A DNA stretch of 42,926 nt, taken from NCBI GenBank assembly GCA_003222385.1, contig QHVV01000005.1, positions 1-42,926 of the forward strand. The letters are read 5' to 3'. Shown here in pieces: positions 28,416-37,237 of this stretch. The translations under genes and the position numbers were made by a program. Source of the stretch: Acidobacteriota bacterium (GTDB taxonomy: Bacteria; Acidobacteriota; Thermoanaerobaculia; UBA5066; Gp7-AA6). Numbering within the stretch: the stretch's first letter is position 1; each line of letters begins with the position of its first letter. Under the pieces are notes generated by a model that saw only the letters and a list, made by a program, of their open reading frames with translations, made no database searches and was not told where the DNA came from.

Positions 28416-29219
28416 ATGAGGTTCGAAGCGAAGACCGAAGCCGATGCCGTCGAGCAGGCCGCGCGCACCGCCGGCAAACCGGCAGGAGAAGTGCGCTACC
28501 GCGTCGTCCGCGACGAGAAATCGTTCTGGGGCGGCCGGATCGTGGAGATCGAGGTCGACGAACCCGCCGCCGGCGCGAAAGCCGTCGGACCACCCCCGAG
28601 CTTCACGCCAGCCAGCGCGACCGCGCCCGAAGTCGCCAGCGTTCCCGCGAACACGCCGGACGTCGAAGCCCTTGCGCCCGGTCGCGCTTCCGCGAACAGC
28701 GCCGGGGAAACCCGGGCGGCCGGCCGCGGGCCGCGTCCCCGCCGCGGGGAGCCGTCGCCGCTCGACGAAGAATCCTTCGCCGCCGTCGAGTCGACGCTTT
28801 CCGAGCTGCTGTCGGCGGCCGGGTTCTTAGTCGAGACCCGCCGCAAGAGCTCCCCCGACGAAATGGTGATCGAGCTCATCGGAGACGACGTCGAGCCGCT
28901 CCTCGCCAACAAAGGGGAGGGCTTGAACGGCCTCGAGGTCCTGACCGGCCGCATCGCGAGCCGCCGCCTGGAACATCCGGTGTATCCGCGGCTGGACGCG
29001 GAGGGCTTCCGCGCGCACCAGCGCGAGTCGCTCGAGGAGCTGGCCCATCGATCGGCCGAAGAGGTCAAGCGCACCCGCCGCGCGGCGCTGCTTCCTCCTC
29101 TCGCGCCCGGCGAACGGCGGCTCGTGCACCTCGCGCTCTCTTCCGATCCGGAGGTCGAGACGGAGAGCGAAGGCGAGGGCTATCTGAAAAGAGTCGCGGT
29201 CAAGCTCAAGTCGCTCTAG
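28416..29219 (+). CDS. jag: RNA-binding protein Jag/KhpB (Jag_N, KH, R3H)
   Basis: A 267-aa protein. The Jag-N domain (1-50) contains VRYRVVRDEKSFWGGRIVEI. A Pro/Ala-rich, low-complexity linker (about 52-115) is followed by a KH-II-like domain with MVIELIGDDVEPLLANKGE. A C-terminal R3H domain contains GERRLVHLAL (R-x3-H) and SEGEGYLKRVAVKL. Relatives regulate cell elongation and division through RNA binding. A GGAG lies ahead of the ATG. The yidC-jag-mnmE order is widely conserved. Confidence 0.94.
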   Translation: MRFEAKTEADAVEQAARTAGKPAGEVRYRVVRDEKSFWGGRIVEIEVDEPAAGAKAVGPPPSFTPASATAPEVASVPANTPDVEALAPGRASANSAGETRAAGRGPRPRRGEPSPLDEESFAAVESTLSELLSAAGFLVETRRKSSPDEMVIELIGDDVEPLLANKGEGLNGLEVLTGRIASRRLEHPVYPRLDAEGFRAHQRESLEELAHRSAEEVKRTRRAALLPPLAPGERRLVHLALSSDPEVETESEGEGYLKRVAVKLKSL

Positions 29220-29232
29220 GGACGGGTCGAGG

Positions 29233-30642
29233 GTGCGTCCCTCCGCCGAATCGCTTCTCGACACGATCGCCGCGCTGGCGACGCCGGTCGGCCGTTCCGC
29301 GATCGCGCTCGTGCGGATCTCAGGAGAGCGGTCGCGAGAGATCCTCTCCCGCCTGACGCGCGGGCTGCCGGATCCGATCGTGCCGCGCCGTCCGCATCTC
29401 GTGGATTTCACCGATCTCCGAGGCGAGACGGTCGACCGCGGGCTCGCCACACTCTTTCCGGCGCCGGCCTCTTTCACCGGCGAAGACGTGGCGGAGCTGT
29501 CGGTCCACGGAAGCCCGGTCGTGGTCGAAACGCTGCTTCGCGCGCTCATCGCCGCGGGCGCGCGGCCGGCGAGGCCCGGGGAGTTCACCGAGAGAGCGTT
29601 CCGTCTGGGAAAGATGGACCTCGTCCGCGCCGAGGCGATCCGGGACCTGATCGATTCGCGGACCGAAGCGGCGGCGCGCGCTTCGACCCGACGTCTGGAG
29701 GGCGCCCTGTCCTCGAGGCTGGCGCAGGCGCGGGAAGATCTGCTCGCCGCGGCGGCGAGCCTCGCCGCCACGATCGACTTCTCCGAAGACGTCGGGGAAG
29801 TGGTCGATCCGACCGTCCTCCTGCGTCTCACGTCCGCCCGCGACTCGCTCGCGCGCCTCGCCGCCACTTACGCCCGCGGCCGACTCCTCTCGGCCGGATG
29901 CCGCGTCGCGATCCTCGGTCGTCCGAATGCCGGGAAATCCACGCTCTTCAACGCTCTTCTCGGCACGGCGCGGGCGATCGTCACCGAAGTTCCGGGGACC
30001 ACCCGCGACACGATCGAGGCCACGATCGACGTCGCCGGGATCCCCGTCGACCTCGTCGATACCGCCGGGTTGCGCGACACGGATGACCGCGTCGAGAAGA
30101 TCGGGGTCGAACGCGCGCGCGAAGAGGGGAAGACCGCGGCCGCGATTCTCTACGTGTTCGACGCGTCGGCCGGCTGGCTCGTGGAAGACGGCGCGGCCCT
30201 GGCCGCGCTCGACGGAAAGCCGGTCGCCGTGGTCGCGAACAAGATCGATCGGCTGACCGAGCGCGAGCGCCAGGAGGGCTCCGGTCCGGGTCCGGTCGCC
30301 GGGTTCCTACCGGCCGGAAGCTCGCGGACGGCGCTCGCTCTCTGCGGCCTCGCCGCCGGCGCCGGGGCGAGCCTTCGGGCTCTCCTGGAAGAGACGATCG
30401 CGGCGGACGTGCCGGGGGAGACCGACTCGGAACTCCTCGCGTCGCTGCGGCAACTCGATCTGATCGAGCGCGCGCGCGACGCAGTCACCGATGCGCACGA
30501 CGCGCTCGCGCGGGGCGTTTCTCCGGAATATGCGGCCACGCACGTCGATTCCGGACTCGCGGCGCTCGCCGACGTCTTCGGCGAGACGACCCCGGAAGAC
30601 GTGCTGCACCGTATTTTTTCCACGTTCTGCATCGGAAAATGA
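29233..30642 (+). CDS. mnmE: tRNA modification GTPase MnmE
   Basis: A 469-aa G protein which, with MnmG, modifies U34 of certain tRNAs. The N-terminal folate-binding domain contains [11 protein letters not shown] and [16 protein letters not shown]. The G domain has G1 GRPNAGKST (229-237), [10 protein letters not shown] (276-285) and NKID. The C-terminal CIGK holds the conserved Cys. GTG start just after GGGTCGAGG; its TGA overlaps the mnmG ATG. Confidence 0.98.
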   Translation: MRPSAESLLDTIAALATPVGRSAIALVRISGERSREILSRLTRGLPDPIVPRRPHLVDFTDLRGETVDRGLATLFPAPASFTGEDVAELSVHGSPVVVETLLRALIAAGARPARPGEFTERAFRLGKMDLVRAEAIRDLIDSRTEAAARASTRRLEGALSSRLAQAREDLLAAAASLAATIDFSEDVGEVVDPTVLLRLTSARDSLARLAATYARGRLLSAGCRVAILGRPNAGKSTLFNALLGTARAIVTEVPGTTRDTIEATIDVAGIPVDLVDTAGLRDTDDRVEKIGVERAREEGKTAAAILYVFDASAGWLVEDGAALAALDGKPVAVVANKIDRLTERERQEGSGPGPVAGFLPAGSSRTALALCGLAAGAGASLRALLEETIAADVPGETDSELLASLRQLDLIERARDAVTDAHDALARGVSPEYAATHVDSGLAALADVFGETTPEDVLHRIFSTFCIGK

Positions 30643-32516
30643 GCGGCGAGACGTTCGACGTGCTCGTCGTGGGCGCCGGCCACGCCGGATGCGAAGCGGC
30701 CCACGCCGCGGCGCGTATGGGACGGAAGACCGCGATCCTCTCGGGAGACCTTTCGGCGATCGCGCGGATGTCCTGCAACCCCGCGATCGGAGGCCTCGCG
30801 AAGGGCCAGCTCGTCAAGGAGGTCGACGCGCTCGGCGGCCTCATGGGCCGGCTCGCCGATGCCGCGGGAATCCAGTTCAAGATCCTCAATCGCTCACGCG
30901 GCCCGGCGGTGTGGGGCCCGCGCGCGCAATGCGACAAGGCGCTCTACTCGCGCCTCGCCGCGCAGGCCCTTTTCGACACGCCGAACCTCCGGCTCGTCGA
31001 AGGAATGGCGGAGAGCTTCCTGGAAGACGGAGGCCGGATCGCCGGAGTCGTGACGGGAGACGGAACGCGGCTCGCCGCCCGCGCGGTGATCGTGACGACC
31101 GGAACGTTTCTCCGCGGTCTCATGCACACCGGGCAGCGGCGGACGGAAGGGGGCCGCGTCGGGGAGGCGGCTTCCGTCGGTCTTTCCGCGGCGCTCGCGC
31201 GAACGGGGCTTTCGCTCGGACGCTTCAAGACCGGCACGCCTCCACGCGTCGAACGCGACACCGTGGACTACGATCTCTGCGAGCCGCAGCGCGGGGACGA
31301 TCCTCCCGTCCCGTTCTCCTTCCGCACCGTTGCGCTGCCTTCGCGTCAGGCGCTCTGCTGGCTGACCGGCACGAACGAGCGCGTCCACGACCTCATCCGA
31401 GCGAACCTCCACGCGAGCCCGATGTACTCCGGACGCATCGTCGGAATCGGACCGCGCTATTGCCCGTCCGTCGAAGACAAAGTCGTCAAGTTCGCCGACA
31501 AGCCGCGCCACTCGATCTTCCTGGAGCCGGAGGGATGGGACGCTCCCGAGATCTACATCAACGGGCTGTCGACGTCTTTGCCCGAACAAATCCAGCGCGC
31601 GATCCTCCGGGAGATCGACGGTCTCGCGCACGCGCGCATGATCCGGCCGGGCTACGCCGTCGAGTACGACTTCGCGTTTCCGGACCAGCTCCGGCCGACG
31701 CTCGAAGCGCGCGACGTTGCCGGACTCTTTCTGGCCGGCCAGATCAACGGCACTTCGGGATACGAAGAGGCGGCGGCGCAGGGGATCTGGGCGGGCATCA
31801 ACGCGGCGCTCGCGGTCCGCGGCGACGATCCCTTCGTGCTCGACCGGTCGGAAGCGTACGCGGCCGTCCTGGTCGACGACCTGACGACGAAGGGCCTCGA
31901 GGAACCGTACCGTCTCTTCACCTCGCGCGCGGAGCACCGACTGCTCCTGGGAGTGGACTCGGTCCTGCCGCGCCTCCTGCCGCACGCGCTGCGCCTGGGT
32001 CTCGTGTCGGCCGACGAGTATTCCGCGGCGATGCGGTCCGAGGAGCGGCTGCGCCGCGCGGAGTCGGATCTGAGGGAAGCGGAGATCCGTCCCGATCGCG
32101 AGACCCGCGAAGAGCTCGACAAGACGATCGGCATTCAGCTCGGAGAGCCGACGACACTCCATAAGTTACTGAAAAGACAGGACTTATCTGTCGAGCAGCT
32201 CATCTCTCTTGGCCCGGAAAGCCTCGGCACGCTCTCGCGCGAAGAGCGGTCGATCCTGGAGAGCCGCGTGCGCTACGAGGGCTACATCCGGCGGGAAACC
32301 GACCGCGTCGAGAGACTGAAGCCCCTCCTGGCTCGCGCGATTCCGGAGGACTTCGAGTACGCCTCGGTGCCCGGTCTCTCCCGTGAAGTGGTCCAGAGCT
32401 GCACCCGGAGGCGCCCGCGGACGCTCGGGGAAGCCGGCCGTCTTCCCGGAGTCACGCCCGCCGCGGTCGCGATAATCTGCGCGCATGTCGTCCGGTCCCG
32501 AACCTCTTCGGCCTGA
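30639..32516 (+). CDS. mnmG: tRNA uridine 5-carboxymethylaminomethyl modification enzyme MnmG
   Basis: A 625-aa FAD protein, the MnmE partner. The dinucleotide-binding motif is [18 protein letters not shown] at the N-terminus. Family strings [32 protein letters not shown] and [17 protein letters not shown], and the C-terminal helical domain ending [10 protein letters not shown], are present. The length matches the family. It is translationally coupled to mnmE (ATGA), and its last 32 bases overlap rsmG. Confidence 0.98.
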   Translation: MSGETFDVLVVGAGHAGCEAAHAAARMGRKTAILSGDLSAIARMSCNPAIGGLAKGQLVKEVDALGGLMGRLADAAGIQFKILNRSRGPAVWGPRAQCDKALYSRLAAQALFDTPNLRLVEGMAESFLEDGGRIAGVVTGDGTRLAARAVIVTTGTFLRGLMHTGQRRTEGGRVGEAASVGLSAALARTGLSLGRFKTGTPPRVERDTVDYDLCEPQRGDDPPVPFSFRTVALPSRQALCWLTGTNERVHDLIRANLHASPMYSGRIVGIGPRYCPSVEDKVVKFADKPRHSIFLEPEGWDAPEIYINGLSTSLPEQIQRAILREIDGLAHARMIRPGYAVEYDFAFPDQLRPTLEARDVAGLFLAGQINGTSGYEEAAAQGIWAGINAALAVRGDDPFVLDRSEAYAAVLVDDLTTKGLEEPYRLFTSRAEHRLLLGVDSVLPRLLPHALRLGLVSADEYSAAMRSEERLRRAESDLREAEIRPDRETREELDKTIGIQLGEPTTLHKLLKRQDLSVEQLISLGPESLGTLSREERSILESRVRYEGYIRRETDRVERLKPLLARAIPEDFEYASVPGLSREVVQSCTRRRPRTLGEAGRLPGVTPAAVAIICAHVVRSRTSSA

Positions 32517-33114
32517 GGCATTTCGGGACCTTCTCCAGGAAAATCTCGCCGCCTTCGGGCTGGTCCTCGACGACGCGAAAACGTCGCGTCTCGCCCGATT
32601 CCTTTCGGAGCTCGACCGGTGGCGGCGAAGCACGAACCTGACGGGCCGCCTCTCTGCGGACGAGCTCGTGTCCCACGCCCTGGAGTCGGCGTTCGGCTCG
32701 CACCTCCTGCCGGCGCTCGGCACGGGCGTGGACATCGGAACGGGAGGCGGATTTCCGGGGGTTCCCCTGGCGGTCTGCCGGCCGGATCTGCGCTGGGTCT
32801 GGGTCGAGCCGAGAGAGCGAAGGACCGCTTTCCTCCGTCACGTCGCGAGAACGATTCCCGTCGAGAACGCCGAGGTGGTGAGCGGCCGCGTGGAGGACCT
32901 GTCCCGCGGCGCCTTCGACTTCGTGACGTCGCGCGGGCTGAAGCTCGACGGGGCGACGCTCGATCACCTCCTCAAGCCGGATGGGTTTCTTCTTCTCTGG
33001 ACGACCCGAGAGGATTGGGCGAAGACGCCACTCTCGGGTGGGTTCCGGCTGGAGCAGGCGGAGCCGATCCCGATGACCCGGCGTCGCGTGGTGGCCGTCT
33101 TTCGCAAGAGTTGA
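32485..33114 (+). CDS. rsmG: 16S rRNA (guanine-N7) methyltransferase RsmG
   Basis: A 209-aa SAM-dependent enzyme methylating G527 of 16S rRNA. The SAM loop is [16 protein letters not shown] (82-97), followed by [15 protein letters not shown] and TSRGLK. The ATG lies inside the end of mnmG; an in-frame alternative further down would cut into the helical N-terminus. A GATAAT 8 bases before the ATG might support a leaderless transcript, but it could equally be ordinary mnmG coding sequence. Confidence 0.95.
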   Translation: MSSGPEPLRPEAFRDLLQENLAAFGLVLDDAKTSRLARFLSELDRWRRSTNLTGRLSADELVSHALESAFGSHLLPALGTGVDIGTGGGFPGVPLAVCRPDLRWVWVEPRERRTAFLRHVARTIPVENAEVVSGRVEDLSRGAFDFVTSRGLKLDGATLDHLLKPDGFLLLWTTREDWAKTPLSGGFRLEQAEPIPMTRRRVVAVFRKS

Positions 33115-33180
33115 GCCTCCTCGATCGAGCGTTCCACGTGGAACGCGTTGCGACGATCCACCTGACTGGGGAGGCTCAAC
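33110..33180. repeat. 11-bp inverted repeat flanking parS
   Basis: GTTGAGCCTCC (33110-33120) and its exact complement (33170-33180) enclose 49 bp containing the parS palindrome. The left arm contains the rsmG stop codon. It may fold as a terminator stem in RNA. Confidence 0.5.
33130..33145. other. parS centromere-like site 1
   Basis: CGTTCCACGTGGAACG, a perfect 16-bp palindrome differing from the consensus TGTTNCACGTGAAACA mainly in the outer positions. It sits in the gap just upstream of parA. Confidence 0.75.
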
Positions 33181-33181
33181 C

Positions 33182-33205
33182 GGGGAGAGGCTGAAGCCTG
33201 TCCCC
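33182..33205. repeat. GGGGACAG-related hairpin D
   Basis: GGGGAGAGGCT ... AGCCTGTCCCC with a two-base loop and one mismatch, between parS and parA. The CTGTCCCC end matches the other palindromes in this window. Confidence 0.55.
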
Positions 33206-33243
33206 AATCGAAGCAGTTTCCATTTGAGCGCGAAGGCTCCACA

Positions 33244-34020
33244 ATGCGAAAAGTGGGACGGGTGGTCGCAATTGCGAACCAGAAAGGGGGAGTGGGCAAG
33301 ACGACCACCGCGATCAATCTCGGCGCGGCGCTGGCCGCGTTCGACCGGAAAGTCCTCCTCGTCGATTTCGACCCCCAGGCGAACGCCACCTCCGGTCTGG
33401 GGCTGTCCGCCCAGAGGAACGGGGCCAACGCCTACGACGTTCTGCTCGGCGCGGATCCCGCGCTGGCGATTCTCCCGAGCGGATTCCCCAATTTTTCGGT
33501 GCTTCCGTCGGGACGCGACCTGGTCGGAGCGGAAGTCGAGCTGGTCGGCCAGGACGGCCGCGAACGGCGGCTCCGGGAGGCGATCGACCGGATCCGCCGC
33601 GATTTCGACTTCGTTTTCGTGGACTGCCCGCCGTCCCTCTCGCTCCTGACCTTGAACGGCTTGACCGCTGCCGATTCGGTCCTGATCCCCCTGCAGACCG
33701 AGTATTTCGCGCTCGAAGGGCTGAGCGAGCTGCTCGAGTCGATCGAGCGCGTTCGCCACGCGTTCCATCCCGATCTCGAGATCGAGGGGATTCTCCTGAC
33801 GCTGTACGATGAGAGAACGAACCTCGGCCGACAGGTGATGGAGGACATCCGTGCGCACTTCGGAAAACTGGTCTACGACACGGTGATTCCTCGCAACGTG
33901 AAGCTGGGAGAGGCCCCCTCGTTCGGCAAGCCGGTCCTGGCTTATGACGTCAAATCGAAAGGCGCGGAGGCCTATCTCGCTCTCGGACGAGAAGTTTTGA
34001 GGAGGAGGGAGGTTCGATGA
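33244..34020 (+). CDS. parA: Chromosome partitioning ATPase ParA
   Basis: A 258-aa deviant Walker-A ATPase (Soj/ParA). KGGVGKTT (14-21) contains the signature lysine, followed by LLVDFDPQANATSGLG and VFVDCPPSLSLLT. The short N-terminus without a DNA-binding extension marks the chromosomal type. It moves ParB-bound origins over the nucleoid. The ATG is the first codon before the Walker box. Its TGA overlaps the parB ATG. Confidence 0.97.
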   Translation: MRKVGRVVAIANQKGGVGKTTTAINLGAALAAFDRKVLLVDFDPQANATSGLGLSAQRNGANAYDVLLGADPALAILPSGFPNFSVLPSGRDLVGAEVELVGQDGRERRLREAIDRIRRDFDFVFVDCPPSLSLLTLNGLTAADSVLIPLQTEYFALEGLSELLESIERVRHAFHPDLEIEGILLTLYDERTNLGRQVMEDIRAHFGKLVYDTVIPRNVKLGEAPSFGKPVLAYDVKSKGAEAYLALGREVLRRREVR

Positions 34021-34865
34021 CCCAGAAGCAGGCCCTCGGGCGGGGTCTTTCGGCGCTCCTGCCGGGACGGGACGAGGTTCCACGTGAAACGGGGGCCCGG
34101 GAGGTCGAGATCGGCCACCTGGTCCCGAACCGGTTCCAGCCGCGCCGCGACTTTTCGGAGGCGGGTCTGGCCGAGCTCGCCGCCTCGATCCGCGAACAGG
34201 GGATCGTCCAGCCGATCGTGGTCACGCCTCGGGGCGAGAAGCTCGAGATCGTCGCCGGGGAGAGGCGGTGGCGCGCCGCCGCGATCGCCGGGTTGACGAA
34301 AGTGCCGGTCGTCCTGCGGGAGCGGCAGTCGGAGACCGACCTGCTCGAGGTCGCCCTCGTCGAGAACCTCCAGCGCGAGGACCTGAACCCGCTGGATGCG
34401 GCGGAGGCCTACGCCCGGCTGAAAGACGAGTTTCGCCTTTCGCACGACCGGATCGCGGACCGGGTCGGTAAGGATCGGACGACGATATCGAACGCGCTGA
34501 GGTTACTGAAACTGCCTTCGAGCGTCCGCGACCGGGTCCGTTCCGGCCTGCTGTCGGGAGGCCATGGCCGGGCTCTCGCGGCCCTGACTTCGGCGGACGA
34601 TCAGGAGCGGCTGGCGGAGGAGATCGTGCGCCGGGGGCTCTCGGTCCGGCAGACCGAAAAGCGCGTCGCGACTTTCGGAGGAGCGGATAAGCTTCGGAGA
34701 GAACGCCGCCGCGATCCGTTCACCCGGGACGCCGAGGAGAAGCTCTCCCGTCGGCTGCGCGCGCGCGTGCGGATCGTGCGCCGCCGCCGCGGAGGAAGGA
34801 TCGAGATCGCGTTCGGTTCGGAAGAAGAGCTCATGGGTCTCTACGAGCGGCTCGCGCGCGCCTGA
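34017..34865 (+). CDS. parB: Chromosome partitioning protein ParB
   Basis: A 282-aa ParB/Spo0J. The N-terminal LGRGLSALLPG is the ParA-contact segment. The CTPase motifs are GERRWRAA (81-88) and ENLQRED (116-122), and the helix-turn-helix that reads parS is LSHDRIADRVGKDRTTISNA (141-160). A C-terminal dimerisation region rich in Arg follows. The gene carries a parS site inside its own 5' end. Confidence 0.97.
   Translation: MTQKQALGRGLSALLPGRDEVPRETGAREVEIGHLVPNRFQPRRDFSEAGLAELAASIREQGIVQPIVVTPRGEKLEIVAGERRWRAAAIAGLTKVPVVLRERQSETDLLEVALVENLQREDLNPLDAAEAYARLKDEFRLSHDRIADRVGKDRTTISNALRLLKLPSSVRDRVRSGLLSGGHGRALAALTSADDQERLAEEIVRRGLSVRQTEKRVATFGGADKLRRERRRDPFTRDAEEKLSRRLRARVRIVRRRRGGRIEIAFGSEEELMGLYERLARA
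34076..34091. other. parS centromere-like site 2, inside parB
   Basis: GGTTCCACGTGAAACG: the core GTTCCACGTGAAAC matches the consensus GTTNCACGTGAAAC exactly. It lies 60 bp into parB. Confidence 0.85.
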
Positions 34866-34889
34866 AGGAGGGCGCGGCGGTCCGGAACG

Positions 34890-34908
34890 GTCGTCGTCGT
34901 CGTCGTCG
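34890..34908 (+). repeat. (GTC)6 trinucleotide repeat
   Basis: Six GTC units plus one base in the 82-bp gap between parB and the bactofilin gene. It could vary in length by slippage, but no known element is involved. Confidence 0.8.
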
Positions 34909-34947
34909 AAGGAATCAGGGCGGATCGAACCAGGAAGGAAGGGGTCA

Positions 34948-35343
34948 ATGAAAGGGAAGACGGAGGAAGCGACGTTGAACGGGTTTCTGGATCGTGGAAG
35001 CCACCTGAGCGGAGATCTCAAGTTCGAGGAGGCGTTCCGAATCGACGGAAAGTTCGAAGGAAAGATCACCGCCGGCAGTGAGCTCGTCGTAGGCGAAAAC
35101 GCCGACGTCGAAGCCGAGATCCACGTCGAGAGACTTTCGGTCAACGGCACTCTGCGGGGAACCGTCGTGGCGACCGACCGGATCGAGCTCCACCCGAAAG
35201 CTCGGGTCCTCGCCGACCTGACGACACCGGCGCTCGCGATCGAGGAAGGAGCGTTCTTCCAGGGCTCCTGCAAGATGGGACAGGAGGCGCCTTCGAACGT
35301 CGTCGGGATGCCGGCGCCGGCCGCCGGTGAGCGACGCATCTAA
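34948..35343 (+). CDS. Bactofilin family cytoskeletal protein
   Basis: A 131-aa protein whose core (about 15-110) is the bactofilin (DUF583) beta-helix: repeated short beta units such as GKFEGKITAGSELVVGENA, EAEIHVERLSVNGTLRGTV and LHPKARVLADLTTPALAIEEG. An N-terminal flexible segment precedes it and a Pro/Ala-rich tail follows. Bactofilins polymerise without nucleotide and scaffold cell-envelope or chromosome-segregation machinery; in Myxococcus such proteins work with ParABS. The location just after parAB fits that. A GGAAGGAAGG lies upstream of the ATG. Confidence 0.93.
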   Translation: MKGKTEEATLNGFLDRGSHLSGDLKFEEAFRIDGKFEGKITAGSELVVGENADVEAEIHVERLSVNGTLRGTVVATDRIELHPKARVLADLTTPALAIEEGAFFQGSCKMGQEAPSNVVGMPAPAAGERRI

Positions 35344-35452
35344 ACTATTGAAAATAAAGGTGTTATCAGGAAAATAAGCGGCACGACGCTCCGCCCGGTC
35401 CGGACTTCACTTTTCCCGGTTTTCGACCCGCGCGCTCGGAGCCGTGCGCGGT

Positions 35453-35481
35453 TTGACCACCCCTCGGGCGTGTGCTATTCA
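35453..35481 (+). promoter_or_regulatory. Candidate promoter of the atp cluster
   Basis: TTGACC (35453-35458), a 17-bp spacer and TATTCA (35476-35481) with an extended TGC just before it, about 90 bp upstream of the first atp gene. The 230-bp gap also holds an A/T-rich stretch (35344-35378) with no clear element. Confidence 0.45.
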
Positions 35482-35573
35482 TCCGCGCGCTCCGGCGCGG
35501 TCCGACGTCCGAAAAGCAGTCTTCGTTCTCTCCCGGTCCGATTCCCGAATCTCGAGGAAGGCACGCCAGCCCG

Positions 35574-36008
35574 ATGATCAAAGCTCCCGACGTGACGCTT
35601 CTCTACGTGATGTTCGCGTTCGTCGCGTCCTACGTGCTCCTGAAACGGTTTCTCTTCGGCCCTCTGGGCGCGATCCTGGCGGAGCGGGAACGGGAAGAGC
35701 GCGAAGCGTCCCAGATTCACCAGGAGAGCCTGAAGGAGCTCGAACGGACGATCGCCGAAGCCGAGCGCCGGCTGGCGGAGGCGCGGCGGGACGCCCTGCG
35801 GACCCGGGAAGGACTGCGCGCAGAGGGCCTGGCGAAGTTCGAAACCGAGCTCGCGCGGGCGAAGCAGTCGGCGGCAACCTTCATCGGGTCGGCGACCGGC
35901 GAGATCGGCTCCGAGGTTCAAAAAGCCGCGGCCGAGATTCCCACCCGCGCCCGGACGCTCGCCGTCCAGCTGGCGGAAAAAATCCTCGGACGGAAGCTCG
36001 CGGCGTGA
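35574..36008 (+). CDS. atpF': F0F1 ATP synthase subunit b'
   Basis: A 144-aa peripheral-stalk protein: one N-terminal membrane helix (VTLLYVMFAFVASYVLLKRF), the LFGPLGAIL turn, then a long charged helix (AEREREEREASQ ... AERRLAEARRDAL). It is the shorter of two b-type genes and is taken as b'. The ATG was chosen because the membrane helix starts right after it; GTG 35472 would add 34 residues unlike the family. The GTGA overlap couples it to the next gene. Confidence 0.85.
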   Translation: MIKAPDVTLLYVMFAFVASYVLLKRFLFGPLGAILAEREREEREASQIHQESLKELERTIAEAERRLAEARRDALRTREGLRAEGLAKFETELARAKQSAATFIGSATGEIGSEVQKAAAEIPTRARTLAVQLAEKILGRKLAA

Positions 36009-36625
36009 TCGTGCGGCTCTTGACCGCTTCGGACGCGCTCTCGCGTCCGGCCATTCGAGGACTGTTCGGCGCTTTTCCGCTCTCTCTAGCGCAGTCGGAG
36101 ACGGGCGAGCACGCCGCCACGTTCCTCGGTTTGCCGCTCTGGCTCTGGCAACTCGTCAACCTGGCCCTTTTTCTGGCTGTGATGCTGTATTTCGTGGCCC
36201 GCCCGCTCGCCGCGATGTTCCGGAAGCGGCAGCTGGAAGTCGAGGAGCGGTTGAAGGAAGCGAAAGCGCTGCGGGCCGAAGCGGCGCGGTTGGAGGCGCA
36301 GGTACGCGAGCGGATGGTCCGCCTCGACCAGGAAATCGCCGAGATCCGGGCTCGCGGGTCGGCGGAGGGTGAGGCCGAGCGCGAGGCGCTGTCGCAAAGG
36401 GCGGCCCGGGAAGCGGAACGCGTGCGGCGCGAGGCGGAGGAGGAGATCGGCCGGCGGCTGGCCGACGCAAAACAGGAGCTGTGTCGAACCGCCGCGGACC
36501 TCACGGCGGTCGCGGCACGCGAGATGCTCGCCGCGCAGATCGACGATCAGGATCGTCGGCGGCTGCTCGAGGAGAGCGTGGCGCGTCTCTCCGAGAAGAG
36601 CTCCGCGGGGAACGGCGGATCGTGA
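36005..36625 (+). CDS. atpF: F0F1 ATP synthase subunit b
   Basis: A 206-aa second stalk subunit. After about 45 N-terminal residues with a hydrophobic, possibly cleaved stretch (LFGAFPLSLAQ), a membrane helix (LWLWQLVNLALFLAVMLYFV) leads into the Arg/Glu/Ala-rich coiled coil typical of b. The extended N-terminus before the helix occurs in some acidobacterial and deltaproteobacterial b subunits. It starts GTG in GTGA with b' and ends GTGA with delta. GTG 36011 is another possible start. Confidence 0.87.
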   Translation: MIVRLLTASDALSRPAIRGLFGAFPLSLAQSETGEHAATFLGLPLWLWQLVNLALFLAVMLYFVARPLAAMFRKRQLEVEERLKEAKALRAEAARLEAQVRERMVRLDQEIAEIRARGSAEGEAEREALSQRAAREAERVRREAEEEIGRRLADAKQELCRTAADLTAVAAREMLAAQIDDQDRRRLLEESVARLSEKSSAGNGGS

Positions 36626-37152
36626 GCCGCTTCGCCCGACCCTACGCGCAGGCATTTCTCGAGACGGTTCCGGCGGGATACGACGTCGAAGGATTTCTGG
36701 CGGCGGCGGGGGCGATCGAGCGGGCTCTCGGCGAGGATTCGCGCCTCAAGACGTTCCTCACCGCGCCCTCGATCCCGATCGATGCGAAGCGGCGCGTCCT
36801 AGACGAGCTCTCGCGGCGCACCGGCGTCGACGAGGTCGGGCGGCGATTTCTCGCGCTCGTCCTCGACCGGCGGAGAATTGCGGCGTTAGACGAGATCCTT
36901 TCGGCCGTCCGGGCGGCGCGCGATCGAGCGTCCGGCGTCGTCGAGGCGCGGGTGACCGTCGCCGCGCCGCTGGACGACGCGGGAAAAGCCCGGATCGAGC
37001 AGGCGCTCGCGCGGCAGCTCGACCGGCGGGTGCGGATGAAGGTCGAGGTGGATCCGAAGATCCTGGCGGGTTTCGTGGCGAGGATCGGCAGCGAAATCTT
37101 CGATGCGTCCGCGGCGCGCGCGATCGAGAGGTTCCAAGAAGCTGTTGAGTAA
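36622..37152 (+). CDS. atpH: F0F1 ATP synthase subunit delta
   Basis: A 176-aa OSCP/delta subunit joining F1 to the stalk. Recognisable strings are RFARPYAQAFLETV at the N-terminus, FLALVLDRRRIAALDEI in the middle, and RVRMKVEVDPKILAGFVARI near the end. The GTG start overlaps the preceding stop. The following 85 bp before atpA hold a palindromic repeat. Confidence 0.92.
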   Translation: MSRFARPYAQAFLETVPAGYDVEGFLAAAGAIERALGEDSRLKTFLTAPSIPIDAKRRVLDELSRRTGVDEVGRRFLALVLDRRRIAALDEILSAVRAARDRASGVVEARVTVAAPLDDAGKARIEQALARQLDRRVRMKVEVDPKILAGFVARIGSEIFDASAARAIERFQEAVE

Positions 37153-37160
37153 CCACGCTT

Positions 37161-37227
37161 GGGGACATAACCTGCCCCCGGATGTACACGATGGTCGGGG
37201 ACAGGTTTTAACCTGCCCCCGGATGTA
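37161..37227. repeat. GGGGACAG-type repeat E inside the atp cluster
   Basis: Two partial copies sharing an exact 18-bp direct repeat, AACCTGCCCCCGGATGTA (37169-37186 and 37210-37227). The second copy is a near-perfect hairpin, GGGGACAGGTT..AACCTGCCCCC. It occupies nearly the whole atpH-atpA gap. Confidence 0.8.
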
Positions 37228-37237
37228 TGAGGACTAA

